A DNA stretch of 64,000 nt, taken from contig NZ_JAUSVX010000011.1 of NCBI RefSeq assembly GCF_030814995.1, forward strand, positions 1 through 64,000, given 5' to 3'. The translations under genes were made by a program, and so were the position numbers. The DNA is from Labrys wisconsinensis (GTDB lineage: Bacteria; Pseudomonadota; Alphaproteobacteria; Rhizobiales; Labraceae). The notes beneath the pieces are model-generated. The model ran no database searches, was not told where the DNA came from, and saw nothing but the letters and a program-made list of their open reading frames with translations. Of the stretch, positions 49,220 to 57,794 are shown piece by piece; positions within the stretch are counted from its first letter, which is position 1; each line of letters begins with the position of its first letter.

Positions 49220-49924
49220 ATGAGCGCAACCAAGAGAGTGTTTCCTGCCGCGGAATTCACGGCGATCCCCGTGCGGGGCGAGGAGGGCGCCTATCCCGTG
49301 CATCGGATCTTCTGCGTCGGCCGCAACTATGCCGACCATGCCAGGGAGATGGGGGTCGAGGTGGACCGGGAGGCGCCGTTCTACTTCCTGAAGTCGCCGC
49401 TTGCCGCGGTCGCGAGCGGACTGACGCTGCCCTATCCGCCGGGAACCGCCAATTACCATTATGAGATGGAGCTCGTCGTCGCCATCGGCCGACCGGCGTT
49501 CCGTATCGGCGCCGCCGATGCGCCGTCCGCCGTCTACGGCTATGCCGCCGGGCTCGACATGACGCGCCGGGATCTGCAGCTCGAGGCACGGGCCAAGGGG
49601 CGGCCCTGGGACCTGGGCAAGGATTTCGAGCAATCGGCGGTCATTGCCGCGATCACCAAGGCCGGCGATTTCGGTCCCATCGGTCCCCAGCGCATCCGCC
49701 TCGCAGTGGACGGGCAGGTGCGCCAGGATGCGCATCTGGCCGACCTGGTCTGGCCGGTGCCGGACATCATCGCGCATCTGTCGGGGTACTACCACCTCGT
49801 CCCCGGCGACCTCATCTTCACCGGCACGCCCGCCGGCGTCGGGCCGATCGTCGCCGGCCATGTGGTCTGCGGCGAAATCGATGGCCTCGAGCCGGTCTCG
49901 CTGAGGATCGGAGCGGCGGAATGA
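49220..49924 (+). CDS. Fumarylpyruvate hydrolase
   Basis: A 234-residue FAH-family protein. Conserved blocks are IFCVGRNYADHAREMG, APFYFLKSPLAAV, YHYEMELVVAIG (metal Glu), GKDFEQSA and IFTGTPAGVGP. It cleaves fumarylpyruvate to fumarate and pyruvate, the last step of the gentisate route. ATG 49220 is chosen from the normal family start. Its stop overlaps the GST-type isomerase start (ATGA at 49921). Confidence 0.92.
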   Translation: MSATKRVFPAAEFTAIPVRGEEGAYPVHRIFCVGRNYADHAREMGVEVDREAPFYFLKSPLAAVASGLTLPYPPGTANYHYEMELVVAIGRPAFRIGAADAPSAVYGYAAGLDMTRRDLQLEARAKGRPWDLGKDFEQSAVIAAITKAGDFGPIGPQRIRLAVDGQVRQDAHLADLVWPVPDIIAHLSGYYHLVPGDLIFTGTPAGVGPIVAGHVVCGEIDGLEPVSLRIGAAE

Positions 49925-50568
49925 TCACGCTCCGGGGCTATTTCCGCAGCTCGGCCGCCTATCGCTGTCGCATCGCCTTCAATCTGAAGGGCGTGCCGTA
50001 CGAGCTCGTGCCGGTGCATCTGCGCCGAGACGGCGGGGAGCAGAAGAAGCCGGCCTATCGCGCGCTGAATCCGCAGGCGCTGGTGCCGGCCCTGCAGATC
50101 GACGGAGCGATCCTCACCCAGTCGCTCGCCATCATCGAATGGCTGGATGAGACCCATCCGGACCCGCCGCTGCTGCCGGTGGATCGCAACGAACGGGCCC
50201 GTGCGCGCGCCTTCGCCCAGGCCATCGCCTGCGACATCCACCCGCTGCAGAACCTGAGGGTGCTCGACTATCTCAAGACGGAGCTCGGGCAGCCGCAGGC
50301 CGTGCTCGACGCCTGGTGCCGGCACTGGATCGGCGAAGGGCTTTCGGCGTGTGAGGCCCTCCTGGCGCGTGCAGGCCAGCCCGGGTCTTTTGCCTTCGGC
50401 GACAGGCCCGGGCTGGCCGACATCTGCCTGGTGCCGCAGCTCTTCTCCGCCGATCGCTTCGGCATCGATCTCACCGCCATGCCGCGCCTGACGGCGGTGC
50501 GCGCGGCCTGCGAGGCCCTGCCGGCCTTCGCGGCGGCTCATCCCTCGCGCCAGCCGGACAGCGAATAA
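49921..50568 (+). CDS. maiA: Zeta-class GST, maleylacetoacetate/maleylpyruvate isomerase
   Basis: A 215-residue glutathione transferase. The zeta active-site motif is SSAAYRCRIAFNLKGVPYE (Ser-Ser near residues 10-11), with NPQALVPAL and LTQSLAIIEWLDE binding glutathione. The helical C domain contains QNLRVLDYL. The enzyme performs the cis-trans isomerisation of maleylpyruvate using glutathione. It is coupled to fumarylpyruvate hydrolase, so it is probably the main isomerase, with the DinB-type protein as an alternative. Confidence 0.9.
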   Translation: MITLRGYFRSSAAYRCRIAFNLKGVPYELVPVHLRRDGGEQKKPAYRALNPQALVPALQIDGAILTQSLAIIEWLDETHPDPPLLPVDRNERARARAFAQAIACDIHPLQNLRVLDYLKTELGQPQAVLDAWCRHWIGEGLSACEALLARAGQPGSFAFGDRPGLADICLVPQLFSADRFGIDLTAMPRLTAVRAACEALPAFAAAHPSRQPDSE

Positions 50569-50627
50569 CCGCGAGGACCGGCGCCCCAGCGCGGAGCCGG
50601 ACACCTGATGCTCAGGGAGGAGACTGC

Positions 50628-51863
50628 ATGAGCGAACGGCTTCCCATCATCATCGCCGGTGGCGGCATCGGCGGCCTGGCGACCGCCGCGGGCCTTGCCC
50701 GAAAGGGGTTCAGATCCATCGTCCTGGAAAAGGCGCCCCAGCTCGGCGAGATCGGCGCCGGCATCCAGCTCGGACCCAATGCTTTCCACGCCTTCGACTA
50801 TCTCGGCGTGGGCGACACGGCGCGCCGCATGGCGGTCTATATCGACAGCCTGCGGTTCATGGATGCCATGACCGGGGACGAGGTGACCCGCATTCCCCTC
50901 GACGAGGCTTTCCGCAAACGCTTCGGCAACCCGTATGCCGTCGTTCATCGCGGTGAGCTGTTCGGCGTTTTCCTGCGAGCCTGCCAAGCGAGCCCGCTGG
51001 TCGAGCTGCGAGCCGGCTGCGAGGTGAGGAGCTACGAGCAGGACGGAACCGGCGTCACCGCCGTTCTCGCCGACGGCGGTCGCATCCGGGGTTCGGCCCT
51101 GCTGGGAGCGGACGGGCTGTGGTCGAACATTCGCAAGCAGGTCGTCGGAGACGGGGCACCGCGCGTGTCCGGGCATACGACCTATCGCTCCGTCATTCCG
51201 GTGGAGGATATGCCGGAGGATCTGCGCTGGAACGCGGCAACGCTTTGGGCGGGGCCGAAGTGCCACATCGTGCACTATCCGCTTTCGGGTTGGAAGCTCT
51301 TCAACCTCGTCGTCACCTGCCACAACGACGCCCCGGAACCCGTGGCCGGCAAGCCCGCGACGCATGAGGAGGTCTCCAAGGGCTTCGCCCATGTCGCGCC
51401 CGTCGCGCGCCAGATCATCGAGCGTGGCCGGGACTGGAAGCTCTGGGTGCTGTGCGATCGCGAGCCGGTCTCCAACTGGGTCGATGGCCGCGTCGCCCTG
51501 CTCGGAGATGCCGCCCATCCCATGCTGCAATATTTCGCGCAAGGCGCCTGCATGGCCATGGAGGATGCGGTCTGCCTCGTGGCCGAGATGGAAGCAGCCG
51601 GTGGGGACGCGGAAAAGGCGCTTCCGTCCTACAATCGCAAGCGCGCGCTGCGCACTGCGCGCGTCCAGCTGCAATCGCGCGAGATCGGCCAGCACATCTA
51701 CCACCCCGCCGGCGCTCATGCTCAATTGCGCAACGCCGTCATGCGCGCCAAGTCGCCGGCCGATTGGTATGACGCCATCGCCTGGCTCTACGGATCGACC
51801 GGACTCGATGGGGTGGTGTCCAGGGAAACGCTGCAAGCCGCCTTACCTGGCGAAGCGGCATAG
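50628..51863 (+). CDS. 3-hydroxybenzoate 6-monooxygenase
   Basis: A 411-residue class A flavoprotein hydroxylase. The FAD motif GGGIGGLATAAGLARKG is at the N-terminus, DG in LLGADGLWSNIRK is in the middle, and GDAAHPMLQYFAQGACMAMEDA binds FAD ribityl and pyrophosphate. The ALLGDAAHPM...AQGACMAMEDA pattern and length fit 3-hydroxybenzoate 6-hydroxylase (salicylate hydroxylase-like), which makes gentisate with NADH and O2. Neighbouring gentisate genes support this. GGGAGGAGACTGC precedes the ATG. Salicylate 5- or 1-hydroxylase activity is the alternative. Confidence 0.88.
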   Translation: MSERLPIIIAGGGIGGLATAAGLARKGFRSIVLEKAPQLGEIGAGIQLGPNAFHAFDYLGVGDTARRMAVYIDSLRFMDAMTGDEVTRIPLDEAFRKRFGNPYAVVHRGELFGVFLRACQASPLVELRAGCEVRSYEQDGTGVTAVLADGGRIRGSALLGADGLWSNIRKQVVGDGAPRVSGHTTYRSVIPVEDMPEDLRWNAATLWAGPKCHIVHYPLSGWKLFNLVVTCHNDAPEPVAGKPATHEEVSKGFAHVAPVARQIIERGRDWKLWVLCDREPVSNWVDGRVALLGDAAHPMLQYFAQGACMAMEDAVCLVAEMEAAGGDAEKALPSYNRKRALRTARVQLQSREIGQHIYHPAGAHAQLRNAVMRAKSPADWYDAIAWLYGSTGLDGVVSRETLQAALPGEAA

Positions 51864-51908
51864 GTCTGTCATTCCGAAAGGGCGCGAGCCGGGCTGGAGC
51901 AGAACGCG

Positions 51909-52394
51909 TCAGCCCGCGCCCATCGGGCGGGTGTCGATCCAGTCGACCATCAGCTTTCGTTGCCGGAAGTACCAATGGCCGTCCAGCTTCACGAAATGAT
52001 CGAGGTACCGGATCGAAGCGATCATCAGGCTCCGGCCGGGACCATCGGATCTGACGTGATGGGCCAGGCAGTAGGAGATCCCCGTTGCGGAGTCCGGTGC
52101 CCATGTCACGGTGCACTGACCGTTGAAGTGCGTCGTCGCCTCATACGTGCTCAGATTTTCGAACACGGGGCGCAGGCCGTCGCGACCGTGAATGGCCTGC
52201 GTCGGGGCGGCGTTGCGGCTGTCCATGTAGACCAGGAACTCGGTATCCGCCGTGAACAGGGACATCTGGCCCTCGACGTCGCGGCGGTCGGCGCAGTGGG
52301 CATAGGCGTCGACGAGCTCGCGAATGGCGAGACGATCGGCAACCTCTCGCGAGGTGAGATCACGATGGTCGGGTCGTTGCATGGAAAGGGTCAT
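51909..52394 (-). CDS. SnoaL/NTF2-like protein
   Basis: A 161-residue NTF2-fold protein: IRELVDAYAHCADRRDVEGQMSLFTADTEF, then HFNGQCTVTW and HWYFRQRKLMVDWIDTRP. The family includes hydratases, isomerases and dioxygenase beta-subunit relatives. The Asp/His residues of scytalone dehydratase-like members (YAHCADRRD) are present. It is the last gene after an aldehyde dehydrogenase and a GMC oxidoreductase. A second NTF2-like protein is encoded at 58637. The reaction is unknown. Confidence 0.8.
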   Translation of the reverse strand: MTLSMQRPDHRDLTSREVADRLAIRELVDAYAHCADRRDVEGQMSLFTADTEFLVYMDSRNAAPTQAIHGRDGLRPVFENLSTYEATTHFNGQCTVTWAPDSATGISYCLAHHVRSDGPGRSLMIASIRYLDHFVKLDGHWYFRQRKLMVDWIDTRPMGAG

Positions 52395-52446
52395 CGGCTG
52401 CTCCCTGGCTCCGCGCTCTCCGGCCGCGCGATGTCCTGCTTCTTCA

Positions 52447-54168
52447 TCATGTGGCGGCCTTGATCAGGTCGGCGGCGCGGCCGCCGATCATGAAGGCCGG
52501 AGCATTGGTCGGGCCCGAAATGATCGACGGCATGACGGAGGCGTCCGCCACGCGCAGGCCGCGCAGGCCGTGGACGCGAAGCTCGCTGTCCACGACGGCA
52601 TCGGCGCCGGTGCCGATCTTCGCAGTCCCCACCGCGTGACCGAAGCTCGCTGCCGCCGTCCGCGCCAGGTCGACCAGGTCCCGCCGGCTGGCGGCCTTGG
52701 GGCCTGGCACCACCTCCGCTTCGCGGACGCCGTCCAGGGCAGCCTTGCTGCCGAGCTCGCGCGCCGCTTCGATCGCCCGCACGATGGCGGCGAGGTCGCG
52801 GTCCGTGCCGAGATGGTTGCCCTCGATGACGGGCGCATCGCGCCAATCCGCGCTGGCAAGCCGGACATGGCCGCGGCTGGTCGGCTGGATGAGCGCCGGC
52901 GCGATCGTGAAGCCTTCCCCAGGGGGCGTGGCGCCGAACCGGGCAGCCGCCTCCGGCGTCGCGATCGGAAGCTGCTCCAGCACGAGGTTGATATCGGTGG
53001 TATGGCCGTCGATGCCGCTGGAGAAGTAGACTTCGGCCTCGACGGCGTTGCTGTCCGCGGGACGGTCGGGCATCTTCCCCTTGTATTGGTAGACGACGCC
53101 AGAGACGAGGACATGATCCTGCAGGTTCTGGCCGACACCCCGCAAGTTCGCGACCGGCTTGATTCCGAGCTTCTGCAATTGCGCGGCGTCGCCGATGCCC
53201 GACAGCATCAGCAGCTTCGCGCCGTTGACGGTGCCGGCCGAGAGGATCACTTCCCGGGTTGCCTGCACGTTCCGGACGCCGTCGCCGGTGACGAGCTCCA
53301 CGCCGCTTGCCCGATCGCCCTCGAAGAGCACCTTTGTGACGTTGGTGTTCAGCGCGAGGGTGAGGTTCGGCCGATCGAGGTTCGGCCGCAGGAAGGCGCG
53401 CGCCGAGCTCACCCGGGTGCCGTCGGCGGCGATGTTCATGTTGATATAGCCGGCTCCGGCGCGCACCGGGTCGTTGGTGTCGTCGAGGATGGGAAAGCCC
53501 ATCTGGCGTGCGGCCTCGATGAAGGCCGGCGCCGTCGGATGAGGGTCTCCCGGCCTGCGGATGTGGACGGGACCGCCGGCGCCGCGCCATTGGTTCGCGC
53601 CGCCCTCCCAATCCTCCTGCGCCTTGTAGGTCGGCAGGACGTCCTTGAAGGCCCAGCCTTTCGCGCCGCGCCGCTCCCAGGCGTCGTAGTCGCGCGCCAG
53701 GCCGCGCGACCACACCATCGCGTTGATGGAGCTGCCGCCGCCGAGAACGTGGCCGAGCGCCATGTTGAACTTTCGATTGTTCAGCTGGGGAACGGGGGCG
53801 ATCGGCAGCTTCCAGTCCAGGGGGCCGCCGACATTGTAGAACCAGATGCTTGGATTGCCGATGGTGGGAGCCGTATCGGCACCGCCGGATTCGACGACCA
53901 GGACCTTGGCGCCGGTCTTCGACAGCTCGCCGGCGACGATCGCGCCGGACGCGCCCGCACCCACGACAATGTAGTCGTAGGCGCCCTCGAGCTTGGCCTG
54001 GTTGGCCGCCTGATTGTCGCCGGCGGCGAACGCCTGGTCCGCCGCCGCGGCCGAAAGCCCGGCGGTCAGACCGGCAGCGCCCGCCACCGCCAGGAAGCGG
54101 CGCCTCGTCAATTGCCCGCTCGCCACCTGGTCCAGAAGGACCTGCATCATTTCGTGGGCATTGGTCAT
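52447..54168 (-). CDS. Tat-exported GMC-family oxidoreductase
   Basis: A 573-residue FAD enzyme. The N-terminus has a twin-arginine signal (LTRRRFLAVAGAAGLTAGLS), then the FAD motif DYIVVGAGASGAIVAGELS, the GMC signature GHVLGGGSSINAMVWSRG, and the catalytic FGHAVGTAKIG His with SGPTNAPAFMIG Asn near the end. It should oxidise an alcohol in the periplasm. Its electron acceptor is not encoded nearby. An aldehyde dehydrogenase precedes it in the same operon, suggesting oxidation of an alcohol to an acid. A GGAGGA ribosome site supports the ATG at 54168. Confidence 0.9.
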   Translation of the reverse strand: MTNAHEMMQVLLDQVASGQLTRRRFLAVAGAAGLTAGLSAAAADQAFAAGDNQAANQAKLEGAYDYIVVGAGASGAIVAGELSKTGAKVLVVESGGADTAPTIGNPSIWFYNVGGPLDWKLPIAPVPQLNNRKFNMALGHVLGGGSSINAMVWSRGLARDYDAWERRGAKGWAFKDVLPTYKAQEDWEGGANQWRGAGGPVHIRRPGDPHPTAPAFIEAARQMGFPILDDTNDPVRAGAGYINMNIAADGTRVSSARAFLRPNLDRPNLTLALNTNVTKVLFEGDRASGVELVTGDGVRNVQATREVILSAGTVNGAKLLMLSGIGDAAQLQKLGIKPVANLRGVGQNLQDHVLVSGVVYQYKGKMPDRPADSNAVEAEVYFSSGIDGHTTDINLVLEQLPIATPEAAARFGATPPGEGFTIAPALIQPTSRGHVRLASADWRDAPVIEGNHLGTDRDLAAIVRAIEAARELGSKAALDGVREAEVVPGPKAASRRDLVDLARTAAASFGHAVGTAKIGTGADAVVDSELRVHGLRGLRVADASVMPSIISGPTNAPAFMIGGRAADLIKAAT

Positions 54169-54211
54169 CTCGGGTCCTCCATCTCGGCGGTCGAGCCGGG
54201 TGCATTGCGGC

Positions 54212-55699
54212 TCAGATCGGGTATTGGCGCTGGCCGCTGTGGGCGTTGATCCAGATGACGTCCTGGAACTCCTTCAGGCTGTCGGGACCGGTGCGGCCCC
54301 AGCCGCTGTCTCGCACGCCGCCCATCGGCGCATGAATCTCGTCGTTCACGGTCGGCGAGTTGACGTTGACGATGCCGGCCAGGATCTTCGGCGCCAGCTC
54401 GAACGCGCGATAGGTGTCGCCCGCGAGGATGGATGAGGTGAGCCCGTACAGGGTGCGGTTCGCCGCCTCGACTGCCTGCTCGGGGGTATCGACGACCTCG
54501 ACCACGACGACCGGTCCGAAAGTCTCCTCATTGGCGACGGCGACATCGAGCGGCACGTTGCTGAGGATGGTCGGCTGGTAGATCTGGCCCTCGAAGACGC
54601 CGCCGGTATGCAATGTGGCGCCCTTGGCGAGCGCTTCCTTGACACGGTCGTCGCACAGCTTGACGGCAGCCGGCGTGATCAGCGGGCCGATGATGGTCTT
54701 GTGATCCTGGGGATCGCCGGATGGCAGCGTCCTGGTCCGGGCGGCGAATTTTTCGAGGAACTCGTCGGCGATCTTGCGCTGGATGATGATGCGGCGCGTG
54801 TTGAGGCAGATCTGTCCCTGGTGGAAGAAGGAGCCGAACGTCGCGGTGCGCACCGCATAGTCCACATCCACGTCATCGAGGATGATCATCGGGTTGTAGC
54901 CGCCCAGCTCCATCGTCGTGCGCTTGAGCGTTTCGCCGGCGCGCTTGGCGAGCATCTTCGCGGTCTTGACCCCGCCGATCAGGTTGATGACCCGCACGTC
55001 CGGGCTCTCGAAGAAGACATCGGCGATGGCGCCCGCGGCGCCCGGGGCATGGGTCACGACGTTGATGACCCCTGCCGGGAAGCCGGCCTCTTCCGCGATC
55101 TCAGCGAGAATGAGGCCGGCCGAAATCGGCGCGAGCTCGGACGGCTTCACCACCACCGTGTTGCCGGCAGCCACCGGCGACAGGACCGCGCGCCACGACA
55201 GGACGTTGGCGCCGTTCCACGGCGTGAAGCTCGCCACCACGCCCAGCGGCCGGCGCACCCCGATCGAGTGCGTGCCGGGCATGTTGGTCTCCAGGACCTC
55301 GCCCTTCGGCAGGTACATCCATCCGGCCGCCTGCTCGATGGTGGCGGCCACGAGGTCCTGCTGGAACGTGGCGAAGGAGATGGTGCTGCCGGTTTCGATG
55401 GCCAGGATTTCGGCGATCTCGGCGCGGCGCCGCTTGACGATCTCGGCCGCCCTGAAGAACAATTTTGCCCGCTCGGCCGGGGTCGTCTGCGACCAGGCCG
55501 GGAATGCCTTGGCGGCCGCGTCGACCGCCAGCTGCGCTTCCGGCCGGCCGCCCGCGGCGACGCGTGCATAGAGGCCGCGATCATAGGGCCGATAGACGTC
55601 GAACAGCTTGTGAGCTTCTGCCGTGCGCCATTCGCCGCCCGCGAAGTACTCATATTCCCTGATGCCGTTCACTTCGGTTACGCCACGTGCATGGGACAT
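54212..55699 (-). CDS. Aldehyde dehydrogenase
   Basis: A 495-residue aldehyde dehydrogenase with FTPWNGANVLSWRAVLSP, NTVVVKPSELAPI, catalytic Glu in MELGGYNP, and Cys in GQICLNTRR. FGPVVVVEVVDTPEQAV and GVRDSGWGRTG close the fold. The N-terminal REYEYFAGGEWRTAEAHKLFDVYRP is typical of the salicylaldehyde/benzaldehyde dehydrogenase group. ATG 55699 has AGGAG upstream; the frame to 55876 is unsupported. It is the first gene of the operon continuing into the GMC enzyme, downstream of a conserved block at 55995. Confidence 0.9.
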   Translation of the reverse strand: MSHARGVTEVNGIREYEYFAGGEWRTAEAHKLFDVYRPYDRGLYARVAAGGRPEAQLAVDAAAKAFPAWSQTTPAERAKLFFRAAEIVKRRRAEIAEILAIETGSTISFATFQQDLVAATIEQAAGWMYLPKGEVLETNMPGTHSIGVRRPLGVVASFTPWNGANVLSWRAVLSPVAAGNTVVVKPSELAPISAGLILAEIAEEAGFPAGVINVVTHAPGAAGAIADVFFESPDVRVINLIGGVKTAKMLAKRAGETLKRTTMELGGYNPMIILDDVDVDYAVRTATFGSFFHQGQICLNTRRIIIQRKIADEFLEKFAARTRTLPSGDPQDHKTIIGPLITPAAVKLCDDRVKEALAKGATLHTGGVFEGQIYQPTILSNVPLDVAVANEETFGPVVVVEVVDTPEQAVEAANRTLYGLTSSILAGDTYRAFELAPKILAGIVNVNSPTVNDEIHAPMGGVRDSGWGRTGPDSLKEFQDVIWINAHSGQRQYPI

Positions 55700-55994
55700 C
55701 GCATTTCTCCTTTGAAGAGCGGGCGTGGGATTGGCGCCGTCACCGAAAGCCCCTGATCCCAAGCGCTTCGGAATGGGCCGGCGAGCTGTCGGGTGCCGAT
55801 GCCGATCGCGCCCGCGCCGGAGGCTGCGATCTGAGGCAGGCCGCCGGTCGTGATCAGGTTGCCGAAGCCTCGGCAACCCTGGCCCTGCCGGGACGACCGC
55901 TCGCGGCGCTCACACCGATTTTCATGATCATTGTTCCCGACGGCCCTTCACGCCTTGCAAGAGCAGCGCGAGGCAAGCACGCGGCGCGACTTGC

Positions 55995-56032
55995 GTCTTT
56001 CCCAGACTTGCGATTGTTTTGACCGCCTTTGC
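55995..56032 (-). promoter_or_regulatory. Conserved regulatory block, copy A (AraC site candidate)
   Basis: Read on the minus strand the block contains GCAA, GCGG, CAAAA, ATC, GCAAG and GGGAAAGAC in fixed order. The same words and spacing, apart from single-base insertions, occur at 59183-59220, also upstream of a minus-strand operon. It is in the 400-base gap before the aldehyde dehydrogenase, about 300 bases from its start. Confidence 0.6.
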
Positions 56033-56099
56033 GGGGAAGCACCGGCTGCGAGGCGCCGCGAGTCTCCGGCGACCTCGGCCGTGCTCCCGAGCGAGGGCT

Positions 56100-57062
56100 T
56101 CACGGACCCGCCTGCGCCAGCCTCTCGGCGAGGAAAGCGCCGACGGCATCCAGGGCCTGGGCTGCCGCCTTCAGCCTTCCGATGCTTCCGGGAAAGCCGT
56201 GCGGCATCCCCATCCACACATCGAGCCGGGCGTCGACGCCGGCGGCAGCCGCACGCTCGACATAGCGGCGCGAGTCGTCGAGCAGCACCTCGTCGTCACC
56301 GACGTGGATGCGGACGGGCGGCATGCCGGCAAGTCGACCGTAGAGCGGCGAAGCCAGCGGATGATCCGCGTCGGCGCCGTCCAGGTAGGACTGCACGAGC
56401 TCCGCGACCTGCGGGCGCGTGAACAGGGGATCGGCATCGGCACGCGTCTCGTAGCTCGCGCCCGAAAGCGTGAGGTCGGTGATCGGCGACAGCACGGCAA
56501 TGCCGAGGAGAGCCGTGTCGACGGCGGCGGCTTCGCCGGCAACGCGCGAGGCGAGCCCCAGCGCCAGATTGCCTCCGGCTGAGTCTCCCGTCAGGGCGAT
56601 CCGATGAACGCCGCTCGCGGCAAGGGCGCGGTAGCAGGCCAGCACGTCGTCCGGGGCCGCCGGAAACGGGTGCTCGCGAGCAAGCCGATAGTCCGGGATG
56701 AACGCCCTCGTTCCCGCCCTCGCGGCGATATGCCCGACAAGATGGCGGTAGGCCCTGGCGGATCCGAAGTTGAACCAGCCGCCGTGCAGATGGAGGATTG
56801 CCTCGTCCGCCCGCCAATTCGCAGGGCGGACCCAAAATCCCGATAGGCCGCCGACGGTGTCTGCCTCGAACGTCACGTCGTCGCGCGGCAGGGCGCTCTC
56901 CATGACGGCGTCGAACTGGCCGCGCGCTTCGAGCCCGCGTCGCGCGCCTTTGGCTGGCCTGACCATGGCGCGCATCGCGGCGGCGATCGCGGCATCTCCG
57001 GGATCGAGCGGATGGATGACGACGACGTCCGTCGATGGGTGATCCGTGGCCGATCCCTGCAT
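56100..57062 (-). CDS. HSL-family alpha/beta hydrolase
   Basis: A 320-residue esterase. The oxyanion motif is LHLHGGWFNFG (HGG), the nucleophile elbow is TGDSAGGNLALGLA, Asp is in IHVGDDEVLLDDS and His in MPHGFPGS. This matches the hormone-sensitive lipase/arylesterase family, acting on small esters. Start: ATG 57062 with AAGGAGG upstream. It is the last gene of the operon beginning with the NTF2-like gene at 59104. It may release an alcohol or acid for the neighbouring dehydrogenases. Confidence 0.9.
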   Translation of the reverse strand: MQGSATDHPSTDVVVIHPLDPGDAAIAAAMRAMVRPAKGARRGLEARGQFDAVMESALPRDDVTFEADTVGGLSGFWVRPANWRADEAILHLHGGWFNFGSARAYRHLVGHIAARAGTRAFIPDYRLAREHPFPAAPDDVLACYRALAASGVHRIALTGDSAGGNLALGLASRVAGEAAAVDTALLGIAVLSPITDLTLSGASYETRADADPLFTRPQVAELVQSYLDGADADHPLASPLYGRLAGMPPVRIHVGDDEVLLDDSRRYVERAAAAGVDARLDVWMGMPHGFPGSIGRLKAAAQALDAVGAFLAERLAQAGP

Positions 57063-57164
57063 GGACAGGTCCTCCTTGAGTGGGAGCCGCAAGGCCAGCG
57101 GCAGGCGCGAAGCCTCCCGGGCCCTCATGCCGTCCGGCTCGGGTCCAGCAGCGTTCGCGCGGCA

Positions 57165-57764
57165 TCAGCCGTGCAGCTTGTTCGCGACCTCCGCGACCCT
57201 GCGGCCCTGGTAGCGCGCACCGACCAGCTCGTTGGCCGTCGGCATGCGCGAGCCGTCGCCACCGGCGATCGTCGTGGCGCCGTACGGAGACCCGCCCGTA
57301 ATCTCGTCGAGGGTCATCTGGCCGGCATGGCCGTAATCGAGCCCGACGATCACCATGCCGAAGTGCAGGAGATTGGTGATGATCGAGAACAGCGTCGTTT
57401 CCTGCCCGCCATGCTGCGTGGCGGTCGAGGTGAAGGCCCCGCCGACCTTGCCGTGCAAGGCGCCGCGCGCCCAGAGGCCGCCGGCCTGGTCCAGGAAATT
57501 GGCCATTTGCGACGACAGCCGGCCGAACCGGGTGCCGGCGCCGATGATGATCGCGTCGTAGGCCGCGAGGTCATCGACCTTCGCGATGGGAGCGGCCTGA
57601 TCGATCTTGAAGTGCCAGGTGCGCGCGACCTCGTCGGGCACGAGCTCGGGAACGCGCTTGATGTCGACCTCTGCGCCGGCTTCCCGGGCTCCCTCGGCGA
57701 CGGCCGCCGCCATGGTCTCGATATGGCCGTATGACGAATAATAGAGCACCAGAACCTTCGCCAT
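57165..57764 (-). CDS. wrbA: WrbA-like NAD(P)H:quinone oxidoreductase
   Basis: A 199-residue flavodoxin-fold protein of WrbA type. The FMN phosphate loop [12 protein letters not shown] is at the N-terminus, followed by [38 protein letters not shown] and [20 protein letters not shown]. It reduces quinones by two electrons, protecting against aromatic redox cycling. It lies in an operon with a pirin and an esterase. Confidence 0.93.
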   Translation of the reverse strand: MAKVLVLYYSSYGHIETMAAAVAEGAREAGAEVDIKRVPELVPDEVARTWHFKIDQAAPIAKVDDLAAYDAIIIGAGTRFGRLSSQMANFLDQAGGLWARGALHGKVGGAFTSTATQHGGQETTLFSIITNLLHFGMVIVGLDYGHAGQMTLDEITGGSPYGATTIAGGDGSRMPTANELVGARYQGRRVAEVANKLHG

Positions 57765-57794
57765 GATGTTCTCCTCCCACCAATCGTGTTGTCG

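Noticed and set aside
47312-49861. 849-codon open frame on the minus strand
   Set aside because: It is antisense to five well-identified gentisate-pathway genes and has no family signature; such long antisense frames are common in GC-rich DNA.
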